Numbered from the stretch's first letter, positions 34,129-43,452 are shown. The stretch is DNA of 64,000 nucleotides from Streptomyces sp. ST2-7A (GCF_021390475.1 NZ_JAJUWS010000011.1:79822-143821); one strand, 5' to 3'. Numbers and translations: made by a program. The notes: generated by a model from the letters alone, not told the origin.

Positions 34129-34646
34129 GCGGGGGAACGGACCTCCTCCGGGGACGGGTCGGCGCCGGGGACGAGTCGACGGCGGTACCGGATGCCCGGC
34201 CGGCCGTCGAGGTCGATCTCCCCGATCACGGCGAAGCCGTTGTGGGCGAGCACCGCGCGGGACGCCGGGTTGTCGAGGGTGGTGACGGCGGTGAGCGCGG
34301 ACAGCCCGTACACCTCGGCGGCCCGGCGGCAGACCTCGGCGACAGCCCCCGTCGCGATGCCCCGGCCGGTCGCCTCCTCGGCGATCCGGTAGCCGAGTTC
34401 GGCCACTCCGTCCGTGATGTCCACGAGGTTGACCCGGCCGATCACCCGCCCGTCGTCCACCAGGACGTGCAGGTGGTGCAGGCCGGCCCGCTGCTCGGCG
34501 AGCAGGGCGCGGTGGCGTTCGCCGAACCCAGCGAACCAGGCGTCACCGCGATCGGGGATCGAGCGGGCGAACCACTCGCGGTTCTCCCGCTCGAAGGAGA
34601 GGACCGCAGCCGCGTGATCGGCGCGCAACCGTTCGAGTACCACCAT
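34089..34646 (-). CDS. GNAT family N-acetyltransferase
   Basis: A 185-residue RimJ/RimL-like acetyltransferase. The acetyl-CoA-binding region reads ELGYRIAEEATGRGIATGAV near residue 86-105, preceded by VIGRVNLVDITDGVA and followed by LTAVTTLDNPASRAVLAHNG and FAVIGEI. The substrate is unknown; the family includes enzymes acting on ribosomal proteins, amino acids and drugs. ATG 34646 is chosen with AGGG eight bases upstream. The C-terminus overlaps the end of the opposite gene by 40 bases, which is rare and leaves no space for a terminator. Confidence 0.88.
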   Translation of the reverse strand: MVVLERLRADHAAAVLSFERENREWFARSIPDRGDAWFAGFGERHRALLAEQRAGLHHLHVLVDDGRVIGRVNLVDITDGVAELGYRIAEEATGRGIATGAVAEVCRRAAEVYGLSALTAVTTLDNPASRAVLAHNGFAVIGEIDLDGRPGIRYRRRLVPGADPSPEEVRSPAHASGSRSEEGQT

Positions 34647-34716
34647 GGTGTTCACCCTACGACGTGCCCGCCGGGGCGCGTCCGCCCCCTCGCCCGGGGG
34701 TGGGCGCGCCCCCGGG

Positions 34717-35625
34717 TCACCGGCGGGGCTCGGCGTCGGGGGCCGGGGTGTCGGGGATCGGGTGGCGATGGTCGGCCGCGTAGGCGGCGAAGACCTCGGC
34801 CGTGTCACCGCCGGTGCGCAGGAAGTTCCGGTCCAGCACGCCGGCCAGGTCGTCCAGGGCGTCGCCCAGCATCGCCGCCGACAGTCGCACGTCCGCTTCA
34901 TCGGATTCGCGCCACCGCAGGGCGAGTCGGTGGGCGTGGTGGACGGTCGCGGAGAGGGAGAGGTGCTCGTCCGCGTCGTGGAACCAGTAACCCTCGGGGT
35001 ACTGGGTGAAGTCCCCCCGGGTCTGCACCACCGACGCCGTCAGGTCGTCCAGCAGGGAGGAGGTGAGGGCCCCGTCCCGGGCGAGGCGGTCGTTGGTCCG
35101 CAACAGGTGGAGTCGGCCGGCCAGTTGGCGGCGGTGGCCCAGGGTGGGGTAGACCCCCAGCACCCAGGAGACCACCGCGGTCAGCAGGACGAAGCCGAAC
35201 ATCGCCTCGACCGGTACCGCCAGGCGCAACCAGCCGTCGGAGGGGGCCACGTCCCCCAGACCGAGAGTGGTCAGGGCGACCAGCGACATGTAGGCGGCGT
35301 CGAGGAAACCGCTGTGCTCGGTGGGGTCCAGGGAACTGTCGAAGATGAAGAACTCGGGGAGGTTCGGCCAGTAGAGCAGGGCCCAGCCGAGGGCGCCGAG
35401 CACGCCCCACAGGAAGATCACCGTCACCATGCCCAGCGGCCCGACGAGGCCGCCGGGACCGCGCTCGCGCCCCCGGCGCGGCAGGGAACGGGAGATCCGC
35501 CACAGCGCGGCCATGGTCAGGCGGCTCATCCCGCCGTGTCGGGTGGGGTGCCACAGGGTGTGGAACAGGTCTCGTGCCACGAGGGCGATCAGCGCCGCTC
35601 CCAGCAGCATCACGGCGATGTCCAT
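34717..35625 (-). CDS. Two-helix potassium-channel-like protein
   Basis: A 302-residue membrane protein. The N-terminal helix (MDIAVMLLGAALIALVARDL) is followed by helices at about 65-92 and 150-170 that flank a pore loop with the filter-like sequence TTLGLGDVAPSDG near residue 118-130, close to the K+-channel TVGYGD motif. The C-terminal 130 residues are soluble, with Asp, His and Arg-rich helices. It likely conducts monovalent cations, although TLGLGD departs from the canonical filter. ATG 35625 follows CGGAGG. Confidence 0.82.
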   Translation of the reverse strand: MDIAVMLLGAALIALVARDLFHTLWHPTRHGGMSRLTMAALWRISRSLPRRGRERGPGGLVGPLGMVTVIFLWGVLGALGWALLYWPNLPEFFIFDSSLDPTEHSGFLDAAYMSLVALTTLGLGDVAPSDGWLRLAVPVEAMFGFVLLTAVVSWVLGVYPTLGHRRQLAGRLHLLRTNDRLARDGALTSSLLDDLTASVVQTRGDFTQYPEGYWFHDADEHLSLSATVHHAHRLALRWRESDEADVRLSAAMLGDALDDLAGVLDRNFLRTGGDTAEVFAAYAADHRHPIPDTPAPDAEPRR

Positions 35626-36030
35626 ACGGCCTCCGATTCCGCCCGGTGTCGATCGAATGTGGGACGGGTGGTACCGGTCCTCCCCACCCCGCCCGCGATC
35701 ATCCGATGAACGTGCGGTGGGATGGTCGACCGACGCGCGGGGCATCGGATTTCACCCCGCCACGCGGTCGCTCGCCCCCGGAGTGGAGCCACGTCCTCCG
35801 GAACGCGTGACCACTCGTGCCCGGGAGATCACGCGCTGGTCCGGCGGTGGATGATTTCACGCCCTGTTGGGCGACTTCCGGCCGGCTTCGGCTGTCTTCC
35901 GCCAACTTCGCATCACACCGGAGATGTCGCCCGGAAGACGGTTTGAGGTATCCGCCCCACCGTGCGAGGATCCCGCATCCGGACCGGTCCCGGATCAACG
36001 AACCTCCCACTCCGGTCGGTTGGAGAATTC
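35626..36030. other. Intergenic region upstream of the SARP gene
   Basis: No gene is seen in these 405 bases. The right half contains the phased CTTC repeats described next and ends in GGAG for the TTG start of the regulator gene. Confidence 0.55.
35875..35913 (+). promoter_or_regulatory. Four phased CTTC(C/G)G repeats, candidate SARP site
   Basis: CTTCCGG, CTTCGGC, CTTCCGC and CTTCGCA begin at 35875, 35886, 35896 and 35906, spaced 11, 10 and 10 bases, about one helical turn each. SARP regulators are known to bind short direct repeats with this periodicity. The array lies about 120 bases before the SARP-type gene start, suggesting autoregulation. Confidence 0.55.
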
Positions 36031-38304
36031 TTGGACATCCGGCTCCTGGGCCCGCTGGAGGTGCTGGCCGACGACGGCACCCCGCTGAGGGTCACCGGCC
36101 CCACCCAGCGGGCGGCGCTGACCGCGCTCGCGCTGAGCCCGGACCGGGACGTGCCCGCCGACGAGTTGGCCTCGGACCTGTGGGCGATGGAGACCCCGGG
36201 GCCGCCCGCCCGGCTGCGGGCCCGCCTGCGTTCCTGTGTGGGCAGGCTGCGGCGGGCCCTGCCGCCCGGCCGCATCCGCACCGTTCCCGGTGGCTACCGA
36301 CTGGCAGCCCACCCCGGGGAGACCGATGTCGGCCGATGCGAGCGCGCGCTGGCCGAGACCGGCGCACCCGCCGCGGCACACCCCGCCGAGGTCTCCGCCG
36401 AAGCCGTCCCCGCCCCGGCGGTGGAGGATCCCGGCGTCGCCCTGCGCCGGGTCGAGGAGGCGCTCGCCCAGTGGCGTGGAGAGCCCCTCGCCGAACTGCC
36501 CCCCGGCCCCCGGCGGGCCCGGGAGAGCTCCAGGCTGCACCGGTTGCGCAGCGCCCTCGCCGAGCGCCGCGACGCCCTGCGGCGACGGGTGGGCGCCGCG
36601 GAAACCCCTCCGGGGCCCGCTTCGGGCGCGACCCCCGGCGCGCGTCCCGCCGCGGCACACCCCGCCGCGGCGGCCCCCCTCACGGCACACCCCGGTTTCG
36701 GGATGGCCGGGGTGCCGGCACCCCGCGCGGCCGAAACCGCCCCGTTCGCCCGCCTCACCCATCCCCTCGCCGTTCCCGGCGGGGAGCCGGATCCCCGCCG
36801 GGAACGGGCCGCCCGCCGGGCGGTCGAACTCTTCCCGCTGCTCGCGCTGGTGGAGGTCCCCACCCACACCCCCGCCTCCGCCGCCGCGCTCCTGGGCTGT
36901 CCGCCCGGCGAGGCATCCGCGGCCCTGGAACACCTGCGTTCCACGGGCATCCTGGTGCCCGCCGGCCCCGGCCGGTACGCGATTCCGGGCGAGTTGCGCG
37001 AGGCCGCCGTCAAGGGCGGGCTCGGTTCCGCCGGCGTTCCCGGGCCCCGTCCCACCGGCGACGCCGGGACGGGACCCCGGCCGGCCGGAACGGACGCCCC
37101 GCCCACCGGCGGCACCGGTGATCTCGGCGATCGCGGTGTCACCGGCCCCTCCCGGTCGCCCGGCGATCCGACGGCGCAGGTGCACCGGGCCCGTCTGGCG
37201 GATCTCGCCCACTGGTACCTCGGTTCCCTGTACCGGGTGAACCTGCCGCTCGCGCTGCCCGCCGTGGTGCGCAACCGCTACCACGCCGGCGTGGACCGTT
37301 TCCCCCGGGGACGGTTGTTCACCAGTCCCTCGGAGTCCCTGCCCTGGGCCGACCAGGAGTTGGAGGGGGTGCTGGCCCTCGCCGGCCAACTGGCCTCGCC
37401 CGCCTTCGACACCGGGGAGGAGTTGGCCGGTCGTCCCCTCTCCGCGTTCGCGTCCGAGGCCGCCCGCGCGCTGGAGACCTACTTCGGCATCCGCTTCGCC
37501 TGGCGGGCGCAGCGCCGGCTCAACGGTCTGGCCCTCATGGTCGCCGAGCGCACCGGCGACGAGTACTCCCGGGCCGCCGCCCTCGTGCAGTTGGGCAAGG
37601 TCCACGGCCGGCGCGGGGAGGGCGATCGCGGTGCGGAGTTGCTGACCCGGGGGATCGACCTCTTCCGGGCCCTGGGGGAGGACCTGGAGGCGGTGGCGGC
37701 CACCAGCGCCCTGGTGGCCTGCCTGGCGATCTCCGGACGGGTCGAACTCGCCGTCCGTGTCGGCGAGCGAGCGCTCGGGGAGGCGACCCGGCCGGGGTTG
37801 GAGGCCCTGCGCACGATGGTGCTCAACAACCTCGGTCGCTGCCGGATGCTGCTGGGCGAATGGCAGGAGGCCCACCGTCTGCTCACCGAGAGCTACACGG
37901 GGGCCCGTCTGCCGCACGGCCGGAGCACCGCGGCGGGCGCCCTGGCCGGCTACCACCTGCGGGTGGGGGAGTACGCGGAGGCCGCGCGCTGGGCCGAGCG
38001 GGCCCTGGCGCACAGCGCCGAGCAGCCCTTCGATCCGTTGATGGTGGCCGAGCACCGCCACGCCCTGGCGGAGGCCCTGCGCGGGATGGGCGAGATCCGG
38101 CGGGCCCGGATCGAGGAGACCCAGGCGGAGGCCCTGCTGGCCGACCTCAACCGGCGCGAGAACACCGATGTGCGCCTCCCCGTGAGCCCCGGAGCGTGCG
38201 TGGAACACGGAAGCGGTGGGGAGAGCGGGAGGACGGAGGGCTCGGGCAGGGACACGGGGGAGACCGGGGGCACCGGGTGCGGCAGGGGCCTGGACGGGAC
38301 GTGA
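36031..38304 (+). CDS. AfsR/SARP-family transcriptional regulator with TPR domain
   Basis: A 757-residue regulator. The N-terminus (LDIRLLGPLEVLADDGTPLR) is the OmpR-like winged-helix start of SARPs, with QRAALTALALS and SVGRLRRALPPGRI-type recognition elements to about residue 95. A bacterial transcriptional activation domain follows to about 190. There is no P-loop, so the NB-ARC ATPase of AfsR is missing; instead an Ala/Pro-rich linker leads to a small winged-helix-like part at about 255-330, then TPR-like helices at about 480-700. The TTG at 36031 is chosen because GGAG lies five bases upstream. The last 45 residues are Gly/Ser-rich. It probably activates a secondary metabolic or stress gene set. 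Confidence 0.82.
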   Translation: MDIRLLGPLEVLADDGTPLRVTGPTQRAALTALALSPDRDVPADELASDLWAMETPGPPARLRARLRSCVGRLRRALPPGRIRTVPGGYRLAAHPGETDVGRCERALAETGAPAAAHPAEVSAEAVPAPAVEDPGVALRRVEEALAQWRGEPLAELPPGPRRARESSRLHRLRSALAERRDALRRRVGAAETPPGPASGATPGARPAAAHPAAAAPLTAHPGFGMAGVPAPRAAETAPFARLTHPLAVPGGEPDPRRERAARRAVELFPLLALVEVPTHTPASAAALLGCPPGEASAALEHLRSTGILVPAGPGRYAIPGELREAAVKGGLGSAGVPGPRPTGDAGTGPRPAGTDAPPTGGTGDLGDRGVTGPSRSPGDPTAQVHRARLADLAHWYLGSLYRVNLPLALPAVVRNRYHAGVDRFPRGRLFTSPSESLPWADQELEGVLALAGQLASPAFDTGEELAGRPLSAFASEAARALETYFGIRFAWRAQRRLNGLALMVAERTGDEYSRAAALVQLGKVHGRRGEGDRGAELLTRGIDLFRALGEDLEAVAATSALVACLAISGRVELAVRVGERALGEATRPGLEALRTMVLNNLGRCRMLLGEWQEAHRLLTESYTGARLPHGRSTAAGALAGYHLRVGEYAEAARWAERALAHSAEQPFDPLMVAEHRHALAEALRGMGEIRRARIEETQAEALLADLNRRENTDVRLPVSPGACVEHGSGGESGRTEGSGRDTGETGGTGCGRGLDGT

Positions 38305-38316
38305 GGCCCGGCCGGC

Positions 38317-38380
38317 GCGCCCCCTCGGGACACCGTCGACGCGACGGGGCCTCGAGCCGGCGGTGTCCCGACGGGGGCGC
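38317..38380 (+). terminator. Two-part hairpin after the SARP gene
   Basis: CGGGACACCG (38326-38335) pairs with CGGTGTCCCG (38361-38370), and outside it GCGCCCCC (38317-38324) pairs with GGGGGCGC (38373-38380), separated by a one- and two-base bulge. The structure begins 13 bases after the stop. Confidence 0.75.
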
Positions 38381-38538
38381 GTCCCGCTCGGGCCGGAAGC
38401 CGGCGGGCGCCCCCGTCCCCGGGGTATGCAGGGACCCGTGATCACCGCACCTCCCGGCCCGAGCGCCGTACCCGCCCTCCGCACCCCGTCCCGGCCGGCG
38501 ACCGGCCCCGCCCGCCGGCTCCTCGCCGGGACCACCGC

Positions 38539-38919
38539 GTGAGTGCCCCCGCCCCGGACCCGGGGGCGACGGGACCCGCCGGCCCCTCCGACCTGACCCG
38601 GCTCCGGGAACGACTGACCGAGTTCTCCGAGGCCCGTGGCTGGCAGCGGTACCACCTGCCGAAGAACCTGGTGGCGGCGCTGGCCGTGGAGGCGGCCGAA
38701 CTCCAGGAGATCTTCCAGTGGATGACCCCGCGGGAGGCGGCGGAGGTCATGGCGGACCCGGAGACCGCCCACCGGGTCCGGGACGAGGTCGCCGACGTGC
38801 TCGCCTACCTGCTGCGACTGTGCACGGTGCTGGACATCGACCCGGCCGCCGCCCTGGACGCCAAGATCGAGCGCAACGAGACGCGCTTCCCGCGCGCGGG
38901 GACCGCCGGGGAGGAGTGA
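38539..38919 (+). CDS. MazG-like nucleotide pyrophosphohydrolase
   Basis: A 126-residue all-alpha NTP pyrophosphatase. Metal ligands are visible in VEAAELQEIFQW (about residue 50-61) and RDEVADVLAYLLRL (about 81-94), with the tail ALDAKIERNETRF typical of the dCTPase/MazG-like group. It should remove pyrophosphate from non-canonical dNTPs, sparing the nucleotide pool. Several GTG codons are available; 38539 is a choice by length, and the first 17 residues are Pro/Gly-rich. Confidence 0.88.
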   Translation: MSAPAPDPGATGPAGPSDLTRLRERLTEFSEARGWQRYHLPKNLVAALAVEAAELQEIFQWMTPREAAEVMADPETAHRVRDEVADVLAYLLRLCTVLDIDPAAALDAKIERNETRFPRAGTAGEE

Positions 38920-38936
38920 GGAGGCGCGGCACCCGG

Positions 38937-38977
38937 GCGGGACGGCCGGCGGCCGGGGAGTCGGCCGGCCGTCCCGC
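38937..38977 (+). terminator. Perfect 14-base hairpin after the MazG-like gene
   Basis: GCGGGACGGCCGGC (38937-38950) and its complement (38964-38977) flank a 13-base loop, 17 bases after the stop codon. Confidence 0.8.
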
Positions 38978-39009
38978 ATCCGTCCCGCCGAACACCCCAG
39001 AATGGGGGG

Positions 39010-39930
39010 ATGGAACTCCGTATCTTCACCGAGCCCCAGCAGGGCGCCTCCTACGATCAACTGCTCGCCGTCGCCCGGGCCACCGAGGATCTGGAATTCG
39101 GGGCGTTCTTCCGCTCCGATCACTACCTCGCGATGGGCGGGGACGGCCTGCCCGGCCCGACGGACGCGTGGATCACCCTGGCCGGCCTCGCCCGCGAGAC
39201 CAGCCGCATCCGCCTCGGCACCCTGATGACCGCCGCCACCTTCCGGCTTCCCGGTGTGCTGGCCATCCAGGTGGCGCAGGTGGACGCCATGTCCGGCGGA
39301 CGGGTCGAACTGGGCCTGGGCGCGGGGTGGTTCGAGGCCGAGCACACCGCGTACGGCATCCCGTTCCCCAAGGAGAAGTTCCCCCGGCTGGAGGAGCAGC
39401 TGGAGATCGTCACCGGCCTGTGGGCCACGCCCGTCGGCGAGACCTTCTCCCACAGCGGCGAGCACTACACCCTCACCGACTCCCCGGCCCTGCCCAAGCC
39501 CGCGCAGGCGAAGCCGCCGGTGCTCATCGGCGGCCTGGGCGCCACCCGCACCCCCCGCCTGGCGGCCCGCTTCGCCGACGAGTTCAACCTGCCGTTCGCC
39601 TCGTTGGAGACCTCCGCCGAGCAGTTCCGCCGGGTGCGGGAGGCCGCCGGGAAGGAGGGCCGTTCACCCGATGACCTGATCTACTCCAACGCCCTGGTGG
39701 CGTGCGTGGGCCGCGACGAGGCCGAGATCGCCCGCCGGGCGGAGGCCATCGGCCGCGGGCCCGCCGAGTTGCGGGAGAACGGTCTGGCCGGCACCCCCGA
39801 CGAGGTGGTGGAGAAGATCGGCCGGTACGCCGAACTGGGCGCCTCGCGCGTCTACCTGCAGATCCTCGACCTGTCCGACCTGGACCACCTGGAGTTGATC
39901 TCCTCCCGGGTGCGGACGCAGCTGTCGTGA
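39010..39930 (+). CDS. LLM-class F420-dependent oxidoreductase
   Basis: A 306-residue luciferase-like TIM-barrel enzyme. It starts MELRIFTEPQQGASYDQLLA and has FGAFFRSDHYLAMGG, LGTLMTAATFRLPGVLA, SGGRVELGLGAGWFEAEHTA and the late PPVLIGGLGATRTPRLAARF, all standard for F420-dependent members in actinomycetes. The substrate is unknown. The ATG at 39010 follows AGAATGGGG. Its stop overlaps the GTG of the next gene (GTGA), so the two are coupled although their chemistries are not obviously linked. Confidence 0.92.
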   Translation: MELRIFTEPQQGASYDQLLAVARATEDLEFGAFFRSDHYLAMGGDGLPGPTDAWITLAGLARETSRIRLGTLMTAATFRLPGVLAIQVAQVDAMSGGRVELGLGAGWFEAEHTAYGIPFPKEKFPRLEEQLEIVTGLWATPVGETFSHSGEHYTLTDSPALPKPAQAKPPVLIGGLGATRTPRLAARFADEFNLPFASLETSAEQFRRVREAAGKEGRSPDDLIYSNALVACVGRDEAEIARRAEAIGRGPAELRENGLAGTPDEVVEKIGRYAELGASRVYLQILDLSDLDHLELISSRVRTQLS

Positions 39931-40913
39931 CCGGTCCGGCCGGCCCCGGCACGCCCCCTCGCGGGGCGTCCGGGGCCGGCGCGGGGCCGCCGCCGTTCAC
40001 CGAACCGCTGCCGCTGGACGGCGGGCTGTCCGCGCAGCTCGCCTCGGCCGGGTACGAGCCGGGCGGGGCGCTGTGGACGGCGGCGGCGCTCGTCGACGCC
40101 CCCGACGCCCTGGTCGCCGCGCACGGCGCCTTCCTGGCCGCCGGGGCCCGGGTCCTGCTGACCGCCTCCTACCAGGCGTCCCGCCGGGGCTTCGCCTCCC
40201 GGGGCCTGTCGGACGCCGAGGCCGACGGATTGATCGGCCGATCGGTGCGGCTGGCGCGGGCCGCCGTCGCCGCCCGGCCGTCGCCCCGGGAACCGGTGTG
40301 GGTCGCGGGTTCGCTCGGGCCCTACGGCGCGGCGCTGGGCGGCGGCGCGGAGTACCGGGGTCGGTACGGCGTCGGTACCCGCGAGGTGGAGCGGTTCCAC
40401 CGGCCGCGACTGGGGGCGCTGGCCGCCGCAGGCCCGGACCTGATCGCCCTGGAGACGCTGCCGGACCAGGACGAGGGCGCGGTGCTGCTGCGGATGGTCC
40501 CGGATCTCGGAATCCCGGTCTGGGTGTCCTGGACGATCGAGGGGGACCGCACTCGGGACGGCCGACCGCTGGCGGAGGCTTTCGCGCTGGCCGCCGGGGT
40601 GCCCGGGGTGGTCGCGGTGGGCGTGAACTGCTGCCGTCCCGAGGACGTGGGCCCGGCCGTGGAGTCGGCCGCCGCCGTGACCGGTCTGCCGGTGGTGGCC
40701 TATCCCAACAGCGGGGAGGTCTGGGATCCCGTCCGGGGGCGGTGGACCGGCGCCCCGACGCCGAGCGCGGAGATGGTGGGGCGGTGGGTGGCGGCCGGGG
40801 CGCGGCTGATCGGGGGCTGCTGCCGGGTGAACGCGGCGCGGCTGGCGCCGGTGGTCGCGGCGGTCCGTGCGGCGGCCCGGGAGGGGCGGGAGGCGGAACC
40901 GGGACACGGATAG
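39927..40913 (+). CDS. mmuM: Homocysteine S-methyltransferase
   Basis: A 328-residue homocysteine S-methyltransferase of the MmuM type. The barrel starts with LDGGLSAQLASAGYE. The zinc cysteines are in VAVGVNCCRPEDV (about residue 230-242) and LIGGCCRVNAARL (about 295-307), matching the known Cys...CysCys ligands. It transfers a methyl group, usually from S-methylmethionine, to homocysteine, giving methionine. It is translated from a GTGA overlap with the F420 oxidoreductase gene. The first 20 residues are Gly/Pro-rich, so the true start may be slightly downstream. Confidence 0.88.
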   Translation: MTGPAGPGTPPRGASGAGAGPPPFTEPLPLDGGLSAQLASAGYEPGGALWTAAALVDAPDALVAAHGAFLAAGARVLLTASYQASRRGFASRGLSDAEADGLIGRSVRLARAAVAARPSPREPVWVAGSLGPYGAALGGGAEYRGRYGVGTREVERFHRPRLGALAAAGPDLIALETLPDQDEGAVLLRMVPDLGIPVWVSWTIEGDRTRDGRPLAEAFALAAGVPGVVAVGVNCCRPEDVGPAVESAAAVTGLPVVAYPNSGEVWDPVRGRWTGAPTPSAEMVGRWVAAGARLIGGCCRVNAARLAPVVAAVRAAAREGREAEPGHG

Positions 40914-41919
40914 CACCCCGGTCCGGGCCGGTGGGCCGGCCCCGGGGGAGCGGAACCCCGGGAGGGGCGGCCCCGGGTGGTCGGGCGCGGGTGGCGCGGA
41001 GGGCCGGGGTGGTCGGTCCGGTGTGCGGAGCGGGAGGGCCGGGACCGGGAGGCCCCGACGCCCCGGCTCTCCGAACCCTTTCGTCGATTCCCGCCCCGTG
41101 CGACCCCCGGGTACCGCCGTCCGGATGAATCGGAGCCCGGGGGAGGCGGTTCCGGGTCCCGCTCCGGCGTCCGCCCGGGGCGCCGGGGGGCGTGCGGAGC
41201 GTTCGGATCAAGCCGTCTTCCGCGGTGTGCGAGGGCTCCCGGGAGCGTGCGCGCCCCCCTTCGCGCGCCTCCTCCCGACAGGGCGAGGGGAAGTCCGCCT
41301 CGAGCGCGCGAGGGCCGAAAGGCTTCCGGTGAAGGGGCGGGAGGGGTCTCCCCGAGAGGGTTCGACGACCATTCGATGACCGTGGAAGGCCGCCGAAGAG
41401 TATGACATCCGGTAATTGGTTTAATACTCAAGGTGACTTGATCGTGTCCCTCCGACGCTCTTCCGCTGGGAGGAACGCCCCCGCTCCGGCAGACTCGGCG
41501 ACAGCTTCCCCGCCGACCGGTCTCCGGGCGACGGCACCGTCGGAAGGGAAGCCGGGTCGTGGTGTCACCCCCCGCGAGTGCAGGGTGGGGGAGCATCCGA
41601 CCGGCGGTTCCGGTGGTCCCGTGGGGGGTACCACGAGGGCCGCGCGCCCGGCCCGCCTCCCCGCATGGCCACCGGCGCGCGGCCCCGAACCGCGCAGGGG
41701 AAGACGGAGCCGGGCGCCGGAAGGCCGGACCGACCGCGTGGGGGCGGGGTCCGGGACAGCGCGCCCGGTCTCCGTCGGTCCCCCTCCGGTACCGGCCACG
41801 CCCCCGTGGGGGTGCCGGAAGCGGGCGGGGCGACCGCCCCCGGCGGCGGGGGACCGATCCATGGGGAACCCCGCCCCGCCCCCGGACCCCGGCGGCGCGG
41901 GAGCCGGGCCACGGGGAGC
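40914..41919. other. Gene-poor kilobase with one AT-rich patch
   Basis: No credible gene was found. A bulged inverted repeat near 40928-40950 could terminate the methyltransferase transcript. The only notable part is 41395-41445, about 50 bases with far lower GC (including ggtaattggtttaatactca), which resembles a promoter or a foreign scrap; no gene begins close to it on either strand. The remaining sequence is Gly/Pro/Arg-coding in every frame, as expected of non-coding DNA of this composition. Confidence 0.55.
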
Positions 41920-43452
41920 TCAGGGCAGGGGAAGTCCCGCGAGCGCCGCGACCACGCCCAGCGCCCCCGCGCCCAGCAGCGTGCCCACCACGCCCCGCCG
42001 CAGACCGATCAGCCACCCCGCCGCCAGGAGCGCCGGCACCGCCTGCCACGGCTCCGACAGGGCCAGCGCCAACGGCACCGCCGACCCGGCGATCGCCCCC
42101 ACCACCGCCGGTCCGGCGCCGTGGAAGAAGCCCCGGACGGCGGGAATGCCGCGCAACCGGTCCAGCGATCGGCCGCCCCACAGCACCAGCAGGAACGACG
42201 GCCCGAAGGCGACCACGGCCGCCACCAGCGCGCCGATCACGCCACCGGCGGCCCATCCCACCACCGAGACCGTCTGCACCACGGGGCCCGGGGTGATCTG
42301 TCCCAGCGCCACCGCGTTCAGGAATTCGGGGTCGTCCATCCAGCCGTGCCGGCCCACCGCGTCGTCGTGCATCAGCGGGATGATCACGAAGCCGCCCCCG
42401 TAGGACAGGGCGCCCACCTTGTAGGCGGTCCAGGTCAGCGCGGAGAGGCCGGCGGCCAGGGCGGTGGCCGGGAGCGCGGCGAGCAACAGCCACAGCCGGC
42501 GGTCGGTCCGCGCCCGCCGGGTCCCCGGCGCCCCGTGCCCCGCCGGGGCGCTCCCGGCCGTCCCCGCCGTGCCCACCGTCCGTGCCGCGTCCGCCGCGCC
42601 CCCGGTGGGGCCGGCCCGCCGTACGGCGGTCTCCACCAGACCGGCCGCGACGAGTACGAGCACGAGCCAGGGCCCGGCGAGGATCGCCCCCGCCACGCCC
42701 GCCGCCAGGTACCCGTACCAGCGGGCCCGGGCGGCCCGCCCCACCGCCCGGCGCCGGCTGTCCGGCATCAACTGCCACGCCGCGTGCGCGGCCACCGCCG
42801 CCACCGCCGCGCCCGCCCCGGCCGCCGCCCCCCGGATCGGGTCCGGCGCGTCCCCGGCCAGGAACAGCGCGGCCAGGGCGATGATGAGCGCCAGCCCCGG
42901 CACGATGAAGCACAATCCGCCCACCAGCGCCCCCGGCGTGCCGCGCAGCCACCACGCGGTGAGGATCGCCAGTTGGGTGGAGGCCGGTCCGGGCAGCAGG
43001 TTGGTGCTCGCGACACCGTCCTCGAACCGCTCCGCGTCCACCCAGCGCCGCCGCTCCACGCACGCCTCGCGGAGCATCGAGATGTGCGCGGGTGGTCCGC
43101 CGAAGCCGAGGAGGCCGATGCGACCCCACTCCCGGGCGATCGCCGTCAGGCCGGGCGGGGGCGGGGCGTCGGCGACCGGTGCGCGGTCGTCCGCCGGGGC
43201 GCCGTCCGCCGGGGTGTCGTCCGGTGGGGCGTCCCGCGCCGTGGTGTCCGCCCCCGGAACGGAGAGGGGGCCGGCGGGGCCCGTCGGTGACGGGGGTGAC
43301 CCGTCGGCGGGGGTCGCGCCGGTTCCCGCCGGGCCCCCGGTCCGGCCGGCGGCCGGCCGAACCGGCCCGGGTTCCCTCCCGCGCGTGTTCTCCGCTCCCG
43401 GCACCGGATCGTCGGACCCCGATGGTTTCCCCGGCCGCTCGCCGTCCCGCAC
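41920..43452 (-). CDS. chrA: Chromate transporter ChrA
   Basis: A 510-residue two-domain CHR transporter. The first half holds WGRIGLLGFGGPPAHISMLR, NLLPGPASTQLAILTAWWLR and GALVGGLCFIVPGL; the second holds KVGALSYGGGFVIIPLMHDD, FLNAVALGQITPGPVVQTVS and WAAGGVIGAL. These are the paired signature loops of ChrA-type chromate antiporters. An unusual N-terminal tail of about 100 residues is Pro/Ala/Asp-rich and disordered, and another low-complexity insert separates the halves (AARTVGTAGTAGSAPAGHG). GTG 43452 follows GAGGAAGAGGTGG; an ATG at 43503 is in frame. Efflux of chromate is inferred from family. Confidence 0.87.
   Translation of the reverse strand: MRDGERPGKPSGSDDPVPGAENTRGREPGPVRPAAGRTGGPAGTGATPADGSPPSPTGPAGPLSVPGADTTARDAPPDDTPADGAPADDRAPVADAPPPPGLTAIAREWGRIGLLGFGGPPAHISMLREACVERRRWVDAERFEDGVASTNLLPGPASTQLAILTAWWLRGTPGALVGGLCFIVPGLALIIALAALFLAGDAPDPIRGAAAGAGAAVAAVAAHAAWQLMPDSRRRAVGRAARARWYGYLAAGVAGAILAGPWLVLVLVAAGLVETAVRRAGPTGGAADAARTVGTAGTAGSAPAGHGAPGTRRARTDRRLWLLLAALPATALAAGLSALTWTAYKVGALSYGGGFVIIPLMHDDAVGRHGWMDDPEFLNAVALGQITPGPVVQTVSVVGWAAGGVIGALVAAVVAFGPSFLLVLWGGRSLDRLRGIPAVRGFFHGAGPAVVGAIAGSAVPLALALSEPWQAVPALLAAGWLIGLRRGVVGTLLGAGALGVVAALAGLPLP

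Noticed and set aside
35995..39465. Very long minus-strand open frame across the SARP, MazG-like and F420 genes
   Set aside because: It spans three well-supported plus-strand genes and two terminators and has no recognisable domains.
41402..41920. Open frame starting MTSGNWFNTQGDLIV in the gene-free kilobase
   Set aside because: There is no ribosome site; beyond 20 codons it is low-complexity Arg/Pro/Gly and then runs antisense through chrA.
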